A stretch of DNA of 9,364 nucleotides from JBDTMC01 sp039934475. Lineage in GTDB: Bacteria; Acidobacteriota; Terriglobia; Bryobacterales; Bryobacteraceae. The notes under the pieces are model-generated. The model saw only the letters and a program-made list of their open reading frames with translations. It did not search any database and had not been told where the DNA came from. The position numbers and the translations under genes are program-made. The stretch is taken from assembly GCA_039934475.1 (NCBI GenBank), contig JBDTMC010000308.1, forward strand, positions 1 through 9,364. Direction: 5' to 3'. The stretch's first letter is position 1. Each line of letters starts with the position of its first letter. Shown piece after piece: positions 6,218 to 9,364 of this stretch.

Positions 6218-7284
6218 TCACCGCCCGCATCAAGAAGGTCTTCCGCTCCCAACGAGAATCGGCCGGCTTCACGCTCGACATAGAGTTCAATGCCAGCGCC
6301 GGAGTCACCGTGCTCTTCGGCTCCAGTGGCTCCGGCAAGACACTCACCCTCGATTGCATCGCCGGCTTCATCCAGCCCGACGAGGGCCGCATCCTGCTCG
6401 ACGACGTCATCCTCTTCGACGCCGCCTCCAATGTCCACCTCAAACCCCAGGCGCGCCGCTGCGGCTACGTCTTCCAGAACTACGCCCTCTTCCCGCACAT
6501 GACCCTGCGAGAGAACCTTATGTTCGCCGCCCAGAACCGGCCGCGCCTGGAACGCCATCGCCGCGTGAATGAGATGCTCGAAACGTTCGGCCTCACCGAC
6601 ATGGCCGGACGCAAGCCAGCCGAACTCTCCGGCGGCCAGAAACAGCGCTGCTCCATTGCCCGCGCCCTCGTCGTGGAGCCCAAGCTCCTCCTCCTCGATG
6701 AACCCGCCCAGGGTCTCGACGCGCCCCTCCGCTCCCAGTTGTATGAGATCATCCGCCGCGTCCGCGAAGAGTTCCACACGCCCGTATTCCTCGTCACGCA
6801 CGACCTCGAAGAATGCCTCGAACTCGGCGACGAGATGATGATCCTCCGCGACGGCAAGATCGTCCAGTCCGGCGCGCCCGCGCGAGTCGTGGAACAGCCC
6901 GCCAATCCTGAGATGGCGCGCCTGCTGGGCATCTACAACCTGCTTCCGGTGGAGATCCGCACGCTCGATCCCGGCCGGAACTCCAGCCGCTATCGCCTCG
7001 CCGAGTTCGAACTCACCGGCCCTTACTTTCCCGGTCGTCTGCTCGGCGATCGCGTCCTGCTCTGCGTCCGTCCGGACCAACTCAAAGCCCTGCCCCGCGA
7101 CGGCAAGCCCGCGGCCAATCAGATTCCCGCCATGATCGAACGCGTCTCTGAGCGCCCCGGCGGCGTGCGCCTCGATTTCGGCCAGGGCCTCCTCGTAGAC
7201 GTCCCCCGCCCCCAGTACGAAGCCGGCAAGCGCGCCAAAGAGTGGCTCGTCGAATTCCCGACTCAAGGAGTCCGTGTTCTGTAA
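6214..7284 (+). CDS. modC: Molybdate ABC transporter ATP-binding protein ModC
   Basis: This 356-residue ATPase would power molybdate import with ModB. All nucleotide-binding elements are seen: Walker A GSSGSGKT (36-43), Q-loop Gln88 in VFQNY, signature LSGGQKQR (138-145), Walker B LLLLDEP (158-164), D-loop GLDA (167-170) and H-loop His196 in LVTHD. Residues about 240-356 form a C-terminal regulatory region like the TOBE/Mop portion of ModC (RVLLCVRPDQL; GVRLDFGQGLLVDV), although it is divergent enough that oxyanion binding there is uncertain. The ATG overlaps the modB stop, so the two are co-translated. A hydrolase gene follows after 12 bases. No molybdate-responsive modE gene or binding-protein gene is in view. 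The assignment rests mainly on pairing with a clear ModB; tungstate is an alternative substrate. Confidence 0.92.
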   Translation: MITARIKKVFRSQRESAGFTLDIEFNASAGVTVLFGSSGSGKTLTLDCIAGFIQPDEGRILLDDVILFDAASNVHLKPQARRCGYVFQNYALFPHMTLRENLMFAAQNRPRLERHRRVNEMLETFGLTDMAGRKPAELSGGQKQRCSIARALVVEPKLLLLDEPAQGLDAPLRSQLYEIIRRVREEFHTPVFLVTHDLEECLELGDEMMILRDGKIVQSGAPARVVEQPANPEMARLLGIYNLLPVEIRTLDPGRNSSRYRLAEFELTGPYFPGRLLGDRVLLCVRPDQLKALPRDGKPAANQIPAMIERVSERPGGVRLDFGQGLLVDVPRPQYEAGKRAKEWLVEFPTQGVRVL

Positions 7285-7296
7285 CAGGAAAACCTA

Positions 7297-8634
7297 ATGA
7301 GAAACCTCCTCTTCTGCACACTACTCACCGCCGTAGCTGCGTCCGTATCGCCGGCGCAGACTGTTCGCGGAATCAAGACCTTCATCGCCATGGGTGATAG
7401 CCTCGGCGAGGGCGTCCAATCGGGCGATTCCAACTCCGCTACCCAACCCAATTCCTACCTGAAGCTGGTCGCCTCGCGGCTGCGGGTCCCTTTCCCCTTG
7501 CCGCTCATCGCTACTTCTCCGATTGCCACCGTCGAGAGCACCGACCATCGGTCGCGCATCTTGGCGAGCACGCAGAGTCCGAACCTCGCTGTCTCCGGCG
7601 CCGATACCGGCAGCGCACTCACTGACCAGGCCGACGGCGTCGTCAATGAAGAAGTCGATCTGGTCCTCTCGCCGCGAATCGGCGCTCAAATCGACGTCGC
7701 GGAAACAATGCCGTCCGACCTCATGGTCTACTGGCTCGGCAACAACGACGCCCTCAGTGCCATCCTCGCCTTCGACCAGCTGGACGCCAGCCAGTTGACC
7801 CCCGTCAACGTCTTCTATGCCAACCTCGACGAGGGTCTGCGTCGTCTCAAAGCCGCTGGCAAAACGAAGGTTGTGGTGGGTAACCTCATCAACATCCCGC
7901 AGATCGCCTTCACCTTCGACGCCACCCAACTCCGCGCCTTTGCTGGCAGCGATTTCGGCCTCGCGCCGGGTTCCCGCACCAGCTTGATCGCCGCCCTGCT
8001 GCTGCGCTCCGGTATCGCCCCGGCCAATCTGCTGCAAAGTCCCGCTTGGGTGCTGGACGCCAATGAACTGGCGACCATCCAGACACGGATCGACAGTTTC
8101 AACGCCATCATCGCTGAGCGCGCCGCCTTCTACGGTTATCCCGTTGTGGATGTAAAGGCCGCCTTCGATGCCTATATGGCTAATCCGCCCATCGTCGCTG
8201 GTGTCCCCGTCACCAATCAGTTCAACGGCGGAATGTTCAGTCTCGACGGCGTCCACCCTTCGAACACCGGTCACGCCCTGGTCGCAAACTTGTTCCTCGC
8301 CACCATCAACCAGGCCTATGGCCTCGCCCTCGCGCCTTACTCGCAGAGCGAACTGGACACCATCGGCGCCAGTGACCCCTTCCTCGACCTGGACGGCGAT
8401 GGGGTGGTCCGTGGCCGCCCGCTGAAGGGTCTCTTCGAGACACTCGGCCCACTCTTTGGAGTCTCCGGCGACACCGAAGGTCCCGTCCTCGCCCCAGTCG
8501 CGGGACCGCAGAAAGCCACAGCGGCGCTGGCCCGCTATCACCAGTTGATGGGCATCACCAGCCCGCAGGGAACGCCAATGGAACAGGCTGTGCGCATGTT
8601 CAAGCAGATCGTGAGCTGGGGTCCGAAGCGCTAG
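7297..8634 (+). CDS. Secreted SGNH/GDSL-family hydrolase with C-terminal extension
   Basis: This 445-residue protein has a signal peptide (about 1-21, ending SVSPAQ), so it acts outside the cytoplasm. The SGNH blocks are present in order: block I FIAMGDSLGEG with nucleophile Ser35, block II glycine Gly101 (LAVSGADTG), block III YWLGNNDA with Asn150, and block V DGVHPSN with Asp317 and His320. Such enzymes are serine esterases, lipases or acyl/acetyl-hydrolases; the substrate cannot be told. At 445 residues it exceeds a simple catalytic domain of this type, with an insertion between blocks III and V (about 155-290). A tail after about 340 contains DLDGDG (364-369), a calcium-loop-like motif. 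The ATG at 7297 has an AGGAAA ribosome site and lies 12 bases after modC, so it is probably co-transcribed with modBC. No functional link to molybdate is evident. Confidence 0.87.
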   Translation: MRNLLFCTLLTAVAASVSPAQTVRGIKTFIAMGDSLGEGVQSGDSNSATQPNSYLKLVASRLRVPFPLPLIATSPIATVESTDHRSRILASTQSPNLAVSGADTGSALTDQADGVVNEEVDLVLSPRIGAQIDVAETMPSDLMVYWLGNNDALSAILAFDQLDASQLTPVNVFYANLDEGLRRLKAAGKTKVVVGNLINIPQIAFTFDATQLRAFAGSDFGLAPGSRTSLIAALLLRSGIAPANLLQSPAWVLDANELATIQTRIDSFNAIIAERAAFYGYPVVDVKAAFDAYMANPPIVAGVPVTNQFNGGMFSLDGVHPSNTGHALVANLFLATINQAYGLALAPYSQSELDTIGASDPFLDLDGDGVVRGRPLKGLFETLGPLFGVSGDTEGPVLAPVAGPQKATAALARYHQLMGITSPQGTPMEQAVRMFKQIVSWGPKR

Positions 8635-8645
8635 TTGCTGCCTCG

Positions 8646-8662
8646 CCCTCTACAATAGAGGG
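8646..8662 (+). promoter_or_regulatory. Palindrome covering a -10-like TACAAT and a ribosome-site-like GAGGG
   Basis: CCCTCTA (8646-8652) and TAGAGGG (8656-8662) form a perfect 7-bp inverted repeat with a 3-base loop. TACAAT (8651-8656) inside it resembles a -10 hexamer, and GAGGG (8658-8662) would serve as a Shine-Dalgarno just before the ATG at 8666. It could be an operator, a small terminator for the hydrolase gene, or a stem that hides the ribosome site. Confidence 0.45.
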
Positions 8663-8665
8663 TGG

Positions 8666-9247
8666 ATGCTGCCATTTGACGAATACGTGGCGCTGGCCGA
8701 ACGGGCGCACGGCCACATCTGTGCCGGGCAGATCCTCGGGCTGCGCCTTGCCCTCCACGGGCTGGAGTTGTTGGGAATCGACGACCCTACGGGCAAGCAG
8801 CGCAAGCGCCTCGTCACCTTTGTCGAGATCGACCGCTGTGCCACCGACGCCATTAGCGTCGTCACCGGATGCCGTCTCGGCAAGCGCGCCTTGAAGTTCC
8901 GCGACTTCGGCAAAATGGCGGCCACTTTCTGCGACCTCGAGTCCGGCCGTGCGGTGCGCGTTGCCGCCCGCGAGTCTTCCAAGGCCCGCGCCCGCGAGCT
9001 GCATCCGGAAATCGAGAACAAGAACCAACAGCAGATGCTGGCCTACCGTGAGATCCCTGCCGAAGAGCTGTTTCAGGTGGAGTGGGTCCGCGTGAAGATC
9101 GGTCCGGAAGACCTTCCCGGTTACAAGGCGTCCCGTGTGGTCTGCGAGGACTGCGGCGAGGGGATCAACTTCCAGCGCGAAGTAGTTCAAGAGGGGCGGA
9201 CGCTGTGCCGCGCCTGCGCCGGTGACCGCTACTACGAGCCTCTTTGA
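8666..9247 (+). CDS. FmdE-family protein with C-terminal zinc ribbon
   Basis: This 193-residue cytoplasmic protein matches the FmdE family (PF02663), named from the operon of molybdenum formylmethanofuran dehydrogenase. Family features seen are AHGHICAGQILGLRLA (14-29, with His15, His17 and Cys19), VEIDRCATDAI with Cys58 (53-63), TGCRLGKRALKFRDFGKMA (67-85, Cys69), and a C-terminal zinc ribbon CEDCGEG...CRAC with Cys160, Cys163, Cys181 and Cys184. The conserved Cys/His set points to metal binding, probably zinc. Its reaction is unknown; bacterial members exist without formylmethanofuran dehydrogenase, so a methanogenic role should not be assumed. The neighbouring molybdate transporter suggests molybdenum or metal-cofactor handling, by inference only. 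The ATG at 8666 follows a palindromic promoter-like site. The stop overlaps the next gene's start by one base (TGATG), indicating translational coupling. Confidence 0.88.
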   Translation: MLPFDEYVALAERAHGHICAGQILGLRLALHGLELLGIDDPTGKQRKRLVTFVEIDRCATDAISVVTGCRLGKRALKFRDFGKMAATFCDLESGRAVRVAARESSKARARELHPEIENKNQQQMLAYREIPAEELFQVEWVRVKIGPEDLPGYKASRVVCEDCGEGINFQREVVQEGRTLCRACAGDRYYEPL

Positions 9248-9364
9248 TGCGCTACTACATCACGGATCGCCGGGCTGCCGGCGGCACGGAGCTCTTGCTG
9301 TCAATCGTGGCGGGTGGGCTGGAACAGGGCGTGGAACGCATCCAGATCCGGGAGAAGGACCTGC
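9247..9364 (+). CDS. thiE: Thiamine phosphate synthase, 5' part (runs off right edge)
   Basis: Only 39 residues are present, beginning MRYYITDRRAAGG and reaching VERIQIREKDL. The opening strand YYITDR and the (V/I)Q(I/L)REKDL motif are typical of ThiE/TenI TIM barrels. ThiE joins the hydroxymethylpyrimidine and thiazole phosphates to make thiamine phosphate; in ThiE the Gln and Lys of QxREK help bind the pyrimidine pyrophosphate. The fragment cannot separate true ThiE from the related TenI aminotransferase-like or isomerase proteins. The ATG shares its first base with the last base of the preceding FmdE-family stop codon, so the two are probably co-translated. Confidence 0.78.
   Translation, partial: MRYYITDRRAAGGTELLLSIVAGGLEQGVERIQIREKDL

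Noticed and set aside
6079..7266. Minus-strand open frame of 395 codons opposite modC
   Set aside because: Shadow of a gene with clear Walker and signature motifs; low-complexity Ala/Gly/Glu composition and no recognisable domain.
7321..8541. Minus-strand open frame of 406 codons opposite the GDSL hydrolase
   Set aside because: Same codon-bias artefact; the plus strand carries all SGNH blocks and a signal peptide.

Overview
The window is a piece of a high-GC bacterial chromosome that looks like an acidobacterium of the Bryobacter/Solibacter type. The reasons are the strong preference for C-ending codons, a secreted YD-repeat (RHS) protein, a small hypothetical protein with the ANRxNAxxSTGPKT motif, short secreted TonB_C-type proteins, and a long GGGGAC...GTCCCC palindrome between convergent genes. 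The phylum call is an inference from gene style, not a marker-gene result.

Layout. Positions 1-1254 (minus) carry the amino-terminal part of an RHS/YD-repeat coding frame that runs off the left edge and has no secretion signal, so it is probably a 5'-truncated copy. Positions 1255-1639 hold no convincing gene and are less GC-rich than the rest. A plus-strand ANR/STGPKT hypothetical gene (1640-2347) is followed by a secreted double-BON-domain protein (2512-3039), a hairpin, and a complete tryptophanase (3108-4454). A convergent gene for a secreted protein with TonB_C-like ends (4562-5488, minus) is separated from tryptophanase by a REP-like palindrome.

Divergent from that gene, a likely operon begins at 5534: modB and modC (molybdate ABC transporter permease and ATPase, overlapping by 4 nt) and then a secreted SGNH/GDSL hydrolase 12 nt downstream. 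After a short palindromic promoter region comes an FmdE-family zinc-ribbon protein (8666-9247), whose stop codon overlaps the start of a thiamine phosphate synthase gene (thiE) that runs off the right edge.

How the genes fit together. modBC would supply the membrane and ATPase parts of molybdate uptake, but no modA or modE is present. FmdE-family proteins were first named from the operon of a molybdenum enzyme, so modBC and fmdE may share a metal theme. Tryptophanase would turn tryptophan into indole, pyruvate and ammonia, and stands alone without a tnaC leader or tnaB permease. Several genes have a -10-like hexamer only 7-11 nt before the start codon, which suggests leaderless or nearly leaderless transcripts. 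I see no CRISPR array, tRNA, rRNA, transposase or obvious new multi-gene system.
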